A stretch of 64,000 nucleotides of DNA from Pseudomonas taiwanensis DSM 21245 (GTDB taxonomy: Bacteria > Pseudomonadota > Gammaproteobacteria > Pseudomonadales > Pseudomonadaceae): positions 52,074-116,073 of the forward strand of contig NZ_KE384452.1 of assembly GCF_000425785.1 (NCBI RefSeq). The letters run 5' to 3'. Each line of letters begins with the position of its first letter. Position 1 is the first letter of the stretch. The translations under genes and the position numbers were made by a program. This document shows, one piece after another, positions 34,045-44,410 of this stretch. The notes under the pieces are model-generated. The model made no database searches and had not been told where the DNA came from. It was given only the letters and a program-made list of their open reading frames with translations.

Positions 34045-36759
34045 ATGGCCACTATCCACGTAGACGGCAAAGCGCTCGAAGTCAACGGTGCAGACAACCT
34101 GTTACAGGCCTGTCTGTCGCTCGGCCTCGACATCCCTTATTTCTGCTGGCACCCGGCGCTCGGTAGCGTCGGCGCCTGCCGGCAATGTGCGGTCAAGCAG
34201 TACACCGACGAAAACGACACCCGTGGTCGTATCGTCATGTCCTGCATGACCCCTGCCTCCGACGGCACCTGGATCTCCATCGACGATGAAGAGTCCAAGG
34301 CGTTTCGCGCCAGCGTCGTCGAGTGGCTGATGACCAACCACCCGCACGACTGCCCGGTGTGCGAGGAAGGCGGTCACTGCCACCTGCAGGACATGACGGT
34401 AATGACCGGCCACAACGAGCGCCGCTACCGTTTCACCAAGCGTACCCACCAGAACCAGGACCTCGGCCCGTTCATCGCCCACGAGATGAACCGCTGCATC
34501 GCCTGCTACCGCTGCGTGCGCTACTACAAGGACTACGCAGGCGGCACCGACCTGGGCGTGTACGGCGCCCACGACAACGTGTACTTCGGTCGCGTTGAAG
34601 ACGGCGTGCTGGAAAGCGAGTTCTCCGGCAACCTGACCGAGGTCTGCCCGACCGGTGTGTTCACCGACAAGACCCACTCCGAGCGCTACAACCGCAAGTG
34701 GGACATGCAGTTCGCCCCGAGCATCTGCCACGGTTGCTCCAGCGGCTGCAACATCAGCCCGGGCGAGCGCTATGGCGAACTGCGTCGGGTCGAGAACCGC
34801 TTCAACGGCTCCGTCAACCAGTACTTCCTGTGCGACCGTGGCCGCTTCGGCTACGGCTATGTCAACCGCAAGGACCGTCCCCGCCAGCCATTGCTGGCCG
34901 ATGGCACCAAGCTGAGCCTGGACGCAGCCCTGGACAAGGCCGCCGACCTGCTGCGCGGCCGTACCATCGTCGGCATCGGCTCGCCACGCGCCAGCCTGGA
35001 AAGCAACTACGGGCTGCGTGAGCTGGTCGGCGCCGACTACTTCTACTCGGGTATGGAAGCGGGTGAACTGGCTCGCGTACGCCTGGCCCTGAACGTGCTG
35101 AACAACAGCCCGCTGCCAGTGCCGACCCTGCGCGACATCGAAGACCACGACGCAGTGTTCGTGCTCGGTGAAGACCTGACCCAGACCGCCGCCCGTGTTG
35201 CCCTGGCCGTTCGCCAGGCCACCAAGGGCAAGGCCGAAGCCATGGCCGAGGCCATGAAAGTGCAGCCTTGGCTGGATGCTGCTGTGAAGAACATCGGCCA
35301 GCACGCGCTGTACCCGCTGTTCATCGCTTCGCTGGCTGAAACCAAGCTGGACGACGTCGCCGAAGAGTGCGTGCATGCCGCCCCGGCCGACCTGGCCCGC
35401 ATCGGCTTCGCCGTTGCCCACGCCATCGACCCGAGCGCACCAGCCGTCGCCGGTCTGGACCAGGAAGCACAAGCCCTGGCCCAGCGCATCGCCGACGCCC
35501 TGGTCGCGGCCAAGCGTCCACTGGTGGTCGCGGGTACCTCGCTGGCCGACCCGGCGCTGATCGAAGCCGCCGCCAACATCGCCAAGGCCCTGAAGCTGCG
35601 CGAGAAGAACGGCTCGCTGAGCCTGGTGGTGCCCGAGGCCAATAGCCTGGGCATGGCGATGATGGGCGGTGAGTCCGTCGACGCTGCCCTGGATGCCGTC
35701 ATCAGCGGCAAGGCCGATGCCATCGTGGTCCTGGAAAACGACCTGTACACCCGCGTACCGGCCGCAAAGGTCGATGCCGCCCTGGCCGCCGCCAAGGTGG
35801 TCATCGTTGCCGACCACTCCAAGACCGCCACCGTCGACCGCGCCCACCTGGTACTGCCAGCGGCCTCGTTCGCCGAAGGCGACGGCACCCTGGTCAGCCA
35901 GGAAGGCCGTGCCCAGCGTTTCTTCCAGGTGTTCGACCCGCAGTACCTGGACAGCAGCATCCAGATCCACGAAGGCTGGCGCTGGATGCACGCCCTGCGT
36001 GCCACCCTGCTGAACAAGCCGGTCGACTGGACCCAACTGGACCACGTCACCAGCGCCTGCGCCGAAGCCGCGCCGCAATTGGCCGGCATCGTCAACGCCG
36101 CACCTTCGGCCGCATTCCGCATCAAGGGCATGAAGCTGGCGCGTGAGCCGCTGCGCTACTCGGGCCGTACCGCCATGCGCGCCAACATCAGCGTGCATGA
36201 GCCACGTACCCCGCAGGACAAGGACACCGCGTTCGCCTTCTCCATGGAAGGCTATTCGGGGTCGGCCGAACCGCGCCAACAGGTGCCGTTCGCCTGGTCG
36301 CCGGGCTGGAACTCGCCGCAAGCCTGGAACAAGTTCCAGGACGAGGTCGGTGGCCACCTGCGCGCGGGTGACCCTGGCGTACGCCTGATCGAGCCGCAAG
36401 GTGACAAGCTCAACTGGTTCACCACCATTCCGGGCGCCTTCAATCCGGCCCGTGGCACCTGGACCGCAGTACCGTTCTTCCACCTGTTCGGCAGCGAGGA
36501 AAGCTCGTCGCGCGCCGCCCCGGTGCAGGAGCGTATCCCAGCTGCCTACGTGGCCCTGGCCAAGTCCGAAGCCGATCGCCTGGGCGTCAACGAAGGCGCG
36601 CTGCTGAGCCTGACCGTTGCCGGTGTTTCGCTGCGCCTGCCGCTGCGTATCAATGAAGAACTGGGCGCTGGCCTGGTTGCCCTGCCCAAAGGCCTGGCCG
36701 GCATCCCGCCTGCCATCTTCGGTGCATCCGTCGAAGGTCTGCAGGAGGCAGCACAATGA
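34045..36759 (+). CDS. nuoG: NADH-quinone oxidoreductase subunit G
   Basis: A 904-residue peripheral subunit with several Fe-S clusters. The N-terminal [2Fe-2S] (FCWHPALGSVGACRQCAV), the His-ligated N5 (HPHDCPVCEEGGHC), N4 (CIACYRCVRYYKDYAGG), and N7 (ICHGCSSGCNISPGE) motifs are all visible, followed by a long molybdopterin-oxidoreductase-like domain. Presence of N7 and the length are as in E. coli (908 residues). It overlaps nuoH by 4 nt. Confidence 0.97.
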   Translation: MATIHVDGKALEVNGADNLLQACLSLGLDIPYFCWHPALGSVGACRQCAVKQYTDENDTRGRIVMSCMTPASDGTWISIDDEESKAFRASVVEWLMTNHPHDCPVCEEGGHCHLQDMTVMTGHNERRYRFTKRTHQNQDLGPFIAHEMNRCIACYRCVRYYKDYAGGTDLGVYGAHDNVYFGRVEDGVLESEFSGNLTEVCPTGVFTDKTHSERYNRKWDMQFAPSICHGCSSGCNISPGERYGELRRVENRFNGSVNQYFLCDRGRFGYGYVNRKDRPRQPLLADGTKLSLDAALDKAADLLRGRTIVGIGSPRASLESNYGLRELVGADYFYSGMEAGELARVRLALNVLNNSPLPVPTLRDIEDHDAVFVLGEDLTQTAARVALAVRQATKGKAEAMAEAMKVQPWLDAAVKNIGQHALYPLFIASLAETKLDDVAEECVHAAPADLARIGFAVAHAIDPSAPAVAGLDQEAQALAQRIADALVAAKRPLVVAGTSLADPALIEAAANIAKALKLREKNGSLSLVVPEANSLGMAMMGGESVDAALDAVISGKADAIVVLENDLYTRVPAAKVDAALAAAKVVIVADHSKTATVDRAHLVLPAASFAEGDGTLVSQEGRAQRFFQVFDPQYLDSSIQIHEGWRWMHALRATLLNKPVDWTQLDHVTSACAEAAPQLAGIVNAAPSAAFRIKGMKLAREPLRYSGRTAMRANISVHEPRTPQDKDTAFAFSMEGYSGSAEPRQQVPFAWSPGWNSPQAWNKFQDEVGGHLRAGDPGVRLIEPQGDKLNWFTTIPGAFNPARGTWTAVPFFHLFGSEESSSRAAPVQERIPAAYVALAKSEADRLGVNEGALLSLTVAGVSLRLPLRINEELGAGLVALPKGLAGIPPAIFGASVEGLQEAAQ

Positions 36760-37763
36760 GCTGGTTCACCCCCGAAGTGATCGATGTGATCCTCACCGTG
36801 GTCCGGGCCATCGTGGTCCTGCTCGCGGTGGTGGTCTGCGGCGCGCTGCTCAGCTTCGTCGAGCGTCGCCTGCTGGGCTGGTGGCAGGACCGTTACGGTC
36901 CTAACCGTGTCGGCCCGTTCGGCATGTTCCAGATCGCCGCCGACATGCTGAAGATGTTCTTCAAGGAAGACTGGAACCCGCCCTTCGTCGATCGCATGAT
37001 CTTCACCCTGGCGCCGGTCGTGGCCATGAGTGCCCTGCTGATCGCCTTCGTGGTCATCCCGATCACCCCGCTGTGGGGCGTGGCGGACCTGAACATCGGC
37101 CTGCTGTTCTTCTTCGCCATGGCCGGGCTTTCGGTGTATGCCGTACTGTTCGCCGGCTGGTCGTCGAACAACAAGTACGCCCTGCTGGGCAGCTTGCGTG
37201 CGTCGGCACAGACCGTGTCGTACGAAGTGTTCCTGGGTCTGGCGCTGATGGGCGTGGTGGTTCAGGTAGGTTCGTTCAACATGCGCGACATCGTTGAATA
37301 CCAGGCCCAGAACCTGTGGTTCATCATTCCGCAGTTCTTCGGCTTCTGCACCTTCTTCATCGCTGGCGTCGCCGTGACCCACCGTCACCCGTTCGACCAG
37401 CCGGAAGCGGAACAGGAACTGGCCGACGGCTACCACATCGAATATGCCGGCATGAAATGGGGCATGTTCTTCGTCGGTGAGTACATCGGCATCATCCTGA
37501 TCTCGGCACTGCTGGTGACCCTGTTCTTCGGCGGCTGGCACGGCCCATTCGGCCTGCTGCCACAGGTTCCATTCCTGTGGTTCGCCCTGAAGACCGCGTT
37601 CTTCATCATGCTGTTCATCCTGCTGCGCGCTTCGATTCCGCGCCCGCGCTATGACCAGGTGATGGACTTCAGCTGGAAGTTCTGCCTGCCGCTGACCCTG
37701 ATCAATTTGCTGGTGACCGCTGCGATCGTGCTCTACAACACGCCAGCCGTCGCGGCCCAGTGA
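36756..37763 (+). CDS. nuoH: NADH-quinone oxidoreductase subunit H
   Basis: A 335-residue membrane subunit with eight helices joining the quinone site to the proton pumps. Signature text is FVERRLLGWWQDRYGPNRVGPFGMFQ (split at 20 residues across the first loop), PEAEQELADGYHIEYAGMKW and the C-terminal PRPRYDQVMDFSWKFCLPL. The ATG overlaps the nuoG stop. Confidence 0.96.
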   Translation: MSWFTPEVIDVILTVVRAIVVLLAVVVCGALLSFVERRLLGWWQDRYGPNRVGPFGMFQIAADMLKMFFKEDWNPPFVDRMIFTLAPVVAMSALLIAFVVIPITPLWGVADLNIGLLFFFAMAGLSVYAVLFAGWSSNNKYALLGSLRASAQTVSYEVFLGLALMGVVVQVGSFNMRDIVEYQAQNLWFIIPQFFGFCTFFIAGVAVTHRHPFDQPEAEQELADGYHIEYAGMKWGMFFVGEYIGIILISALLVTLFFGGWHGPFGLLPQVPFLWFALKTAFFIMLFILLRASIPRPRYDQVMDFSWKFCLPLTLINLLVTAAIVLYNTPAVAAQ

Positions 37764-37774
37764 GGATTTGACCC

Positions 37775-38323
37775 ATGTTCAAATATATCGGCGACATCGT
37801 TAAGGGCACCGGCACCCAGCTGCGCAGCCTGGCAATGGTGTTCTCCCACGGGTTCCGCAAACGCGACACCCTGCAATACCCAGAAGAGCCTGTGTACCTG
37901 CCGCCGCGCTACCGCGGCCGCATCGTCCTGACCCGCGACCCCGATGGCGAGGAGCGCTGCGTAGCGTGCAACCTCTGCGCGGTGGCCTGTCCGGTTGGCT
38001 GCATCTCGCTGCAGAAAGCCGAGACCGAGGACGGGCGTTGGTACCCTGAGTTCTTCCGCATCAACTTCTCGCGCTGCATTTTCTGCGGCCTGTGCGAAGA
38101 GGCGTGCCCGACCACCGCGATCCAGCTGACTCCGGATTTCGAAATGGCCGAGTTCAAGCGTCAGGACCTGGTGTACGAGAAGGAAGATCTGCTGATCTCC
38201 GGCCCCGGCAAGAACCCTGACTACAACTTCTACCGTGTTGCGGGTATGGCCATCGCTGGCAAGCCGAAAGGCTCTGCACAGAACGAAGCCGAGCCGATCA
38301 ACGTGAAGAGCTTGCTCCCATAA
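37775..38323 (+). CDS. nuoI: NADH-quinone oxidoreductase subunit I
   Basis: A 182-residue ferredoxin-like subunit with clusters N6a and N6b. Two 4Fe-4S motifs are complete: CVACNLCAVACP (Cys62, 65, 68, 72) and CIFCGLCEEACP (Cys101, 104, 107, 111). It passes electrons toward NuoB. The gene lies 11 nt after nuoH and 10 nt before nuoJ. Confidence 0.97.
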   Translation: MFKYIGDIVKGTGTQLRSLAMVFSHGFRKRDTLQYPEEPVYLPPRYRGRIVLTRDPDGEERCVACNLCAVACPVGCISLQKAETEDGRWYPEFFRINFSRCIFCGLCEEACPTTAIQLTPDFEMAEFKRQDLVYEKEDLLISGPGKNPDYNFYRVAGMAIAGKPKGSAQNEAEPINVKSLLP

Positions 38324-38333
38324 GGACAGAAAG

Positions 38334-38834
38334 ATGGAATTCGCTTTCTACTTCGCATCCGGGATCGCCGTGGTCTCCACCCTTCGGGTGGTGACCGGCA
38401 CCAACCCCGTGCACGCCCTGCTCTACCTGATCATTTCGCTGATTTCCGTGGCAATGATCTTCTTCGCCCTGGGTGCGCCGTTCGCCGGCGCACTGGAAGT
38501 GATCGCTTACGCCGGCGCCATCATGGTGCTGTTCGTGTTCGTGGTGATGATGCTCAACCTTGGGCCGGCGTCGGTCGCCCAGGAAAGGGGCTGGCTCAAG
38601 CCCGGTATCTGGGCCGGGCCGGTAATCCTGGCTGCCCTGCTGCTGCTGGAGCTGCTTTACGTGCTGTTCGTCGCCCCGAGCGGCGCCGGTATCAGCGGCA
38701 CCACCGTGGACGCCAAGACCGTGGGCATCAGCCTGTTCGGGCCGTACCTGCTGGTTGTCGAACTGGCCTCGATGCTGCTGCTCGCCGCAGCCGTCACCGC
38801 CTTCCACCTGGGCCGCAACGAGGCGAAGGAGTAA
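38334..38834 (+). CDS. nuoJ: NADH-quinone oxidoreductase subunit J
   Basis: A 166-residue membrane subunit with five predicted helices. EVIAYAGAIMVLFVFVVMML is the conserved third helix containing the pi-bulge region; VVTGTNPVHALLYLIISL precedes it. NuoJ lies next to NuoA, H and K. The stop is 3 nt before nuoK. Confidence 0.95.
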   Translation: MEFAFYFASGIAVVSTLRVVTGTNPVHALLYLIISLISVAMIFFALGAPFAGALEVIAYAGAIMVLFVFVVMMLNLGPASVAQERGWLKPGIWAGPVILAALLLLELLYVLFVAPSGAGISGTTVDAKTVGISLFGPYLLVVELASMLLLAAAVTAFHLGRNEAKE

Positions 38835-38837
38835 ATC

Positions 38838-39146
38838 ATGGGTGCTATCCCTCTTGAGCATGGCCTGGCGGTAGCCGGGATCCTGTTCTGCTTAGGTCTG
38901 GTTGGCCTGATGGTCCGCCGCAACATCCTTTTCGTACTCATGAGCCTGGAAGTCATGATGAACGCCTCTGCCCTGGCGTTCATCGTCGCCGGTGCCCGTT
39001 GGGTCCAGCCCGACGGCCAGGTGATGTTCATTCTGGTGATCAGCCTGGCAGCCGCCGAGGCCAGCATTGGCCTGGCCATTCTGCTGCAGTTGTATCGCCG
39101 CTTCCACACTCTCGACATCGATGCTGCCAGTGAGATGCGCGGATGA
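38838..39146 (+). CDS. nuoK: NADH-quinone oxidoreductase subunit K
   Basis: A 102-residue MrpC-like subunit with three helices. Conserved membrane glutamates occur in [15 protein letters not shown] and [18 protein letters not shown]. The last bases overlap nuoL by 4 nt (ATGA). Confidence 0.96.
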
Positions 39147-40996
39147 ACCTTATCTTCCTGACTTTCGTCTTCCCCCTGATCGGCTTCCTGCTGCTGTCGT
39201 TCTCGCGCGGGCGGTTCTCGGAGAACCTGTCCGCGCTGATCGGCGTTGGCTCGGTGGGCCTGTCGGCCGCCGTGGCCGCCTATGTCATCTGGCAATTCAA
39301 CGTTGCCCCGCCTGAAGGCGGCGCATACAGCCAGCTGCTGTGGCAGTGGATGTCGGTGGACGGCTTCGCGCCGAACTTCACCCTGTACGTGGACGGCCTG
39401 TCGGTCACCATGCTCGGCGTGGTCACCGGTGTCGGCTTCCTGATCCACCTGTTCGCCTCTTGGTACATGCGCGGTGAAGCCGGTTACTCGCGCTTCTTCT
39501 CCTACACCAACCTGTTCATCGCCAGCATGCTGTTCCTGGTTCTGGGCGACAACCTGCTGTTCATCTACTTCGGCTGGGAAGGCGTGGGCCTGTGCTCGTA
39601 CCTGTTGATCGGTTTCTACTACAGCAACCGCAACAACGGTAACGCGGCACTGAAGGCCTTCATCGTCACCCGTATCGGCGACGTGTTCATGGCCATCGGC
39701 CTGTTCATCCTGTTCGCCCAGCTGGGTACCCTGAACGTGCAGGAACTGCTGGTGCTGGCTCCGCAGAAATTCCAGGCGGGCGACACCTGGATGGTCCTGG
39801 CCACCCTGATGCTGCTGGGCGGTGCGGTCGGTAAGTCGGCCCAGCTGCCGCTGCAGACCTGGCTGGCGGACGCGATGGCTGGCCCTACCCCGGTATCGGC
39901 ACTGATCCACGCGGCAACCATGGTGACCGCGGGCGTCTACCTGATCGCCCGTACCAACGGCCTGTTCCTGCTGGCACCGGACATCCTGCACCTGGTGGGC
40001 GTAGTGGGTGGCGTCACCCTGGTCCTGGCGGGCTTCGCAGCCCTGGTCCAGACCGACATCAAGCGTATCCTCGCCTACTCGACCATGAGCCAGATCGGCT
40101 ACATGTTCCTGGCCCTGGGCGTCGGCGCCTGGGACGCGGCAATCTTCCACCTGATGACACACGCCTTCTTCAAGGCCCTGCTGTTCCTTGCCTCGGGTGC
40201 GGTGATCGTTGCCTGCCACCACGAGCAGGACATCTTCAAGATGGGCGGCCTGTGGAAGAAGCTGCCGCTGGCCTACGCCAGCTTCGTGGTGGGTGGTGCT
40301 GCCCTGGCGGCCCTGCCGATCCTGACCGTGGGCTTCTACTCCAAGGACGAGATCCTCTGGGAAGCCTTCGCCAGTGGCAATACCGGCCTGCTGTATGCCG
40401 GGCTGGTCGGTGCGTTCATGACCTCGCTGTACACCTTCCGCCTGATTTTCATCGCCTTCCACGGCGAAGCCAAGACCGAAGCCCACGCTGGCCACGGCAT
40501 CAGCCACTGGCTGCCACTGGGCGTGCTGATCGTGCTGTCGACCTTCATCGGCGCGTGGATCCACCCGCCGCTGGCTGGCGTTCTGCCTGAAAGTGCCGGC
40601 CACGCCGGTGGTGAAGCCAAGCACGCGTTGGAAATCACCTCGGGCGCCATCGCCATTGCCGGCATCCTGCTGGCCGCGGTGCTGTTCCTGGGCAAGCGTC
40701 GCCTGGTCTCGGCCATCGCCAACAGCGGCATCGGCCGCGTCCTGTCGGCCTGGTGGTTCGCCGCCTGGGGCTTCGACTGGATCTACGACAAGCTCTTCGT
40801 CAAACCTTACCTGCTGATCAGCCACATCCTGCGCAAGGACCCGGTTGACCGCAGCATCGGCCTGATTCCTCGGATGGCCCGTGGCGGCAACGTCGCCATG
40901 AGCAAGACCGAGACCGGCCAGCTGCGCTGGTACACCGCCTCGATCGCCGTCGGTGCCGTGCTGGTCATCGGCGCCGTGGTAGTGGCCGCGGTATGA
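39143..40996 (+). CDS. nuoL: NADH-quinone oxidoreductase subunit L
   Basis: A 617-residue antiporter-like proton-pumping subunit. Key regions are [20 protein letters not shown] (with the conserved Glu), [20 protein letters not shown] (conserved Lys), and the C-terminal lateral helix region near [15 protein letters not shown]. Length matches E. coli NuoL (613). It is followed by a 40-nt gap to nuoM. Confidence 0.97.
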
Positions 40997-41036
40997 CTAT
41001 GAATCTTGCGACTTTGCCAAAGGAAACCAACCCGTC

Positions 41037-42569
41037 ATGATTTTGCCTTGGCTGATCCTGATCCCCTTCATCGGCGGCTTCCTGTGCTGGCTGGGTGAGC
41101 GCTTCGGCGCCACCCTGCCGCGCTGGATCGCACTGCTGACCATGTCCCTGCTGCTCGGCATCGGCCTGTGGCTGTGGGGCACCGGCGACTACACCCTGGC
41201 CCCCGCTCCGGGCGCCGAGCCTGCCTGGGCACTGGAATACAAGGTCCAGTGGATCCAGCGCTTCGGCATCAGCATCCACCTGGCCCTGGATGGCCTGTCG
41301 CTGCTGATGATCCTGCTCACCGGCCTGCTCGGTGTGCTGTCGGTACTGTGCTCCTGGAAAGAGATCCAGCGTCACGTCGGCTTCTTCCACCTCAACCTGA
41401 TGTGGATCCTGGGCGGCGTGGTCGGTGTGTTCCTGGCCCTGGACCTGTTCCTGTTCTTCTTCTTCTGGGAAATGATGCTGGTGCCGATGTACTTCCTCAT
41501 CGCGCTCTGGGGTCACAGCTCCGCGGACGGCAAGAAGACCCGGATCTACGCCGCGACCAAGTTCTTCATCTTCACCCAGGCCAGCGGCCTGATCATGCTG
41601 GTGGCGATCCTGGGCCTGGTGCTGGTCAACTACACCAACACCGGTGTGATCACCTTCAACTACAGCGACCTGCTCAAGGCCGAACTGCCAGCCGGTACCG
41701 AGTACCTGCTGATGCTGGGCTTCTTCATCGCCTTCGCGGTGAAACTGCCGGTGGTACCGTTCCACTCCTGGTTGCCTGACGCACACGCCCAGGCACCGAC
41801 CGCAGGTTCCGTGGACCTGGCCGGTATCTTGCTGAAGACCGCGGCCTACGGCCTGCTGCGCTTCGCTCTGCCGCTGTTCCCGAACGCCTCGGCCGAGTTC
41901 GCGCCCATCGCCATGACCCTGGGTCTGATCGGTATCTTCTACGGTGCCTTCCTGGCCTTTGCCCAGACCGACATCAAGCGTCTGGTCGCGTTCTCCAGCG
42001 TTTCGCACATGGGCTTCGTGCTGATCGGTATCTACTCCGGCAGCCAGCAAGCCCTGCAGGGCGCGGTGATCCAGATGCTGGCCCACGGTCTGTCGGCCGC
42101 CGCACTCTTCATCCTGGCCGGCCAGTTGTACGAGCGCCTGCATACCCGTGACATGCGTGAGATGGGCGGCCTGTGGCACCGCATCGCCTACCTGCCCGCG
42201 ATCAGCCTGTTCTTCGCCGCCGCCTCCCTGGGCCTGCCAGGTACTGGCAACTTCGTCGGCGAGTTCCTGATCCTGATCGGCAGTTTCGTGCATGTGCCTT
42301 GGATCACCGTGATCGCCACCACCGGCCTGGTGTTCGGCTCGGTCTACTCGCTGATCATGATCCACCGCGCCTACTTCGGCCCGGCCAAGTCCGACGCCGT
42401 CCTGGCTGGCATGGACGGTCGCGAGCTGGTCATGGTCGTGGGTCTGGCGGTGCTGCTGATCCTGCTGGGCGTGTATCCACAGCCGTTCCTCGACACCTCT
42501 GCCGCCACCATGAGCGGTGTGCAGCAGTGGCTCGGTTCCGCTTTCACTCAACTCGCTTCGGCCCGGTAA
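41037..42569 (+). CDS. nuoM: NADH-quinone oxidoreductase subunit M
   Basis: A 510-residue antiporter-like subunit. LFLFFFFWEMMLVPMYFLIA has the conserved Glu, and AVKLPVVPFHSWLPDAHAQA the conserved Lys and signature loop. It sits between NuoL and NuoN in the membrane arm. No ribosome-site anomaly is seen. Confidence 0.97.
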   Translation: MILPWLILIPFIGGFLCWLGERFGATLPRWIALLTMSLLLGIGLWLWGTGDYTLAPAPGAEPAWALEYKVQWIQRFGISIHLALDGLSLLMILLTGLLGVLSVLCSWKEIQRHVGFFHLNLMWILGGVVGVFLALDLFLFFFFWEMMLVPMYFLIALWGHSSADGKKTRIYAATKFFIFTQASGLIMLVAILGLVLVNYTNTGVITFNYSDLLKAELPAGTEYLLMLGFFIAFAVKLPVVPFHSWLPDAHAQAPTAGSVDLAGILLKTAAYGLLRFALPLFPNASAEFAPIAMTLGLIGIFYGAFLAFAQTDIKRLVAFSSVSHMGFVLIGIYSGSQQALQGAVIQMLAHGLSAAALFILAGQLYERLHTRDMREMGGLWHRIAYLPAISLFFAAASLGLPGTGNFVGEFLILIGSFVHVPWITVIATTGLVFGSVYSLIMIHRAYFGPAKSDAVLAGMDGRELVMVVGLAVLLILLGVYPQPFLDTSAATMSGVQQWLGSAFTQLASAR

Positions 42570-42576
42570 GAGCGCT

Positions 42577-44046
42577 ATGGAATTCACCACTCAACACTTC
42601 ATCGCATTGGCGCCGATGCTGATCACCACCATCACCACGGTGGTGGTGATGCTGGCAATCGCCTGGAAGCGCAATCACTCGCAGACCTTCCTGTTGTCCA
42701 CCGTGGGGCTGAACCTGGCCCTGCTATCGATCCTGCCAGCATTGAAAGTCGCGCCGCTGGCGGTCACCTCGCTGGTCACCATCGACAAGTTCGCCTGCCT
42801 GTACATGGCGATCATCCTGGTGGCGACACTGGCCTGCGTAACCCTCGCCCATGCCTATCTGGGCGAGGGTTCCAAGGGCTTCCCGGGCAACCGTGAAGAG
42901 CTGTACCTGCTGCTGCTGATGTCGGCCCTCGGTGGCCTCGTGCTGGTCAGCGCCAACCACCTGGCTGGCCTGTTCATCGGCCTGGAGCTGCTGTCGGTGC
43001 CGGTCTACGGCCTGGTAGCGTATGCCTTCTTCAACAAGCGTTCGCTGGAAGCCGGTATCAAGTACATGGTGCTGTCGGCCGCAGGTTCGGCCTTCCTGCT
43101 GTTCGGCATGGCCCTGCTGTACGCCGACGCTGGCAGCCTGAGCTTCGACCTGATCGGCAAGGCCCTGGCTGCTACCGGCAAGCCAAGCCTGGTGGCCCAA
43201 CTGGGCCTGGGCATGATGCTGGTTGGCCTGGCCTTCAAGCTGTCGCTGGTTCCGTTCCACCTGTGGACCCCGGACGTATACGAAGGCGCCCCGGCGCCGG
43301 TAGCGGCCTTCCTGGCCACCGCCAGCAAGGTCGCGGTATTCGCCGTGGTCGTGCGCCTGTTCATGCTCTCCCCTGCTGCCAGCAGCGGCGTCCTGAGCAC
43401 CGTCCTGGCAGTGATCGCGGTCGCCTCGATCCTCATCGGTAACCTGCTGGCGCTGACCCAGAGCAACCTCAAGCGTCTGCTGGGTTACTCGTCCATCGCC
43501 CACTTCGGTTACCTGGTGATCGCGCTGGTGGCCAGCAAGGGCCTGGCCCTGGAAGCCATGGGCGTGTACCTGGTCACTTACGTCATCACCAGCCTGGGCG
43601 CCTTCGGTGTGATCACCCTGATGTCCTCGCCTTACGGCGGCCGTGACGCCGATGCCCTTTACGAGTACCGCGGCCTGTTCTGGCGCCGTCCGTACCTGAC
43701 TGCGGTGCTGACTGTGATGATGCTGTCGCTGGCGGGTATCCCGCTGACTGCCGGCTTCATCGGCAAGTTCTACATCATTGCCACCGGCGTCGAGTCGCAA
43801 CTGTGGTGGCTGGTCGGTGCCTTGGTTCTGGGCAGCGCCATCGGCGTGTACTACTACCTGCGCGTCATGGTCACCCTGTACCTGGTGGAGCCTAACCTGC
43901 GTCGCCACGATGCCCCGCTGAAGTGGGAACAACGCACCGGCGGCGTCATGCTGCTGGCAATCGCCCTGCTTGCCTTCGTGCTCGGCGTGTACCCGCAGCC
44001 GCTGCTGGAACTGGTTCAGCAAGCCGGCCTGCAACTGCTCGGCTGA
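42577..44046 (+). CDS. nuoN: NADH-quinone oxidoreductase subunit N
   Basis: A 489-residue antiporter-like subunit and last gene of the operon. GLFIGLELLSVPVYGLVAYA and GLAFKLSLVPFHLWTPDVYE are family signatures. ATG 42577 lies 7 nt after the nuoM stop; the frame is open into nuoM but length and start context favour this ATG. A strong terminator follows. Confidence 0.97.
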   Translation: MEFTTQHFIALAPMLITTITTVVVMLAIAWKRNHSQTFLLSTVGLNLALLSILPALKVAPLAVTSLVTIDKFACLYMAIILVATLACVTLAHAYLGEGSKGFPGNREELYLLLLMSALGGLVLVSANHLAGLFIGLELLSVPVYGLVAYAFFNKRSLEAGIKYMVLSAAGSAFLLFGMALLYADAGSLSFDLIGKALAATGKPSLVAQLGLGMMLVGLAFKLSLVPFHLWTPDVYEGAPAPVAAFLATASKVAVFAVVVRLFMLSPAASSGVLSTVLAVIAVASILIGNLLALTQSNLKRLLGYSSIAHFGYLVIALVASKGLALEAMGVYLVTYVITSLGAFGVITLMSSPYGGRDADALYEYRGLFWRRPYLTAVLTVMMLSLAGIPLTAGFIGKFYIIATGVESQLWWLVGALVLGSAIGVYYYLRVMVTLYLVEPNLRRHDAPLKWEQRTGGVMLLAIALLAFVLGVYPQPLLELVQQAGLQLLG

Positions 44047-44062
44047 CCGAACCGGTAAAACA

Positions 44063-44091
44063 AACACCCCGCACATGCGGGGTGTTTTTTT
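44063..44091 (+). terminator. Strong terminator at the end of the nuo operon
   Basis: AACACCCCGC-acat-GCGGGGTGTT followed by a run of T (TTTTTTTAT). It also overlaps the end of the convergent ogr-like gene and may serve both. Confidence 0.92.
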
Positions 44092-44410
44092 ATCTGCGTT
44101 TTGTAGTTATCTGAACGGGCTTGGCCGATCGAAGGTTTTCGGGCGAGGCCGCACTGCCATCCTTGAGTGCCGACTTGCGCAGTTCAGTGCCGGCCGATGG
44201 CAGGTGGACCTCAGGGTTCGGCATGCCGCTGGGTGACAGCTCATGGGTCATTTCGAACTCGGCTCTCACTGACCAGCCACACGCCTCGGTGGTGCACTGC
44301 AGGTACGCGATACGCAGGAAAATGTGCCGTCCTTCGCTGGTACGGATGCGCATTCGACTGTTGCAGTGAGGACAGACCAGCTTGTATGTACTCACGCCAA
44401 ATACCTGCAT
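44090..44410 (-). CDS. Ogr/Delta-like phage zinc-finger protein
   Basis: A 106-residue protein with an N-terminal zinc finger: CPHC (residues 13-16) and CTTEACG (39-45), the CxxC-x22-CxxxxC spacing of the P2 Ogr/P4 Delta family, with MTHELSPSGMPNPEVHLP after it, also typical. In P2-like phages Ogr activates late genes. Here no late operon remains nearby except two short genes, so this is a prophage remnant or a domesticated regulator. It is convergent with nuoN. Confidence 0.85.
   Translation of the reverse strand: MQVFGVSTYKLVCPHCNSRMRIRTSEGRHIFLRIAYLQCTTEACGWSVRAEFEMTHELSPSGMPNPEVHLPSAGTELRKSALKDGSAASPENLRSAKPVQITTKRR

Noticed and set aside
34102..36756. Very long open frame opposite nuoG
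   Set aside because: It is a shadow of a GC-rich gene: composition follows the third-position bias of nuoG, with no ribosome site or domain. Similar long antisense frames opposite algI, nuoCD, nuoF, nuoL, nuoM and nuoN were rejected for the same reason.
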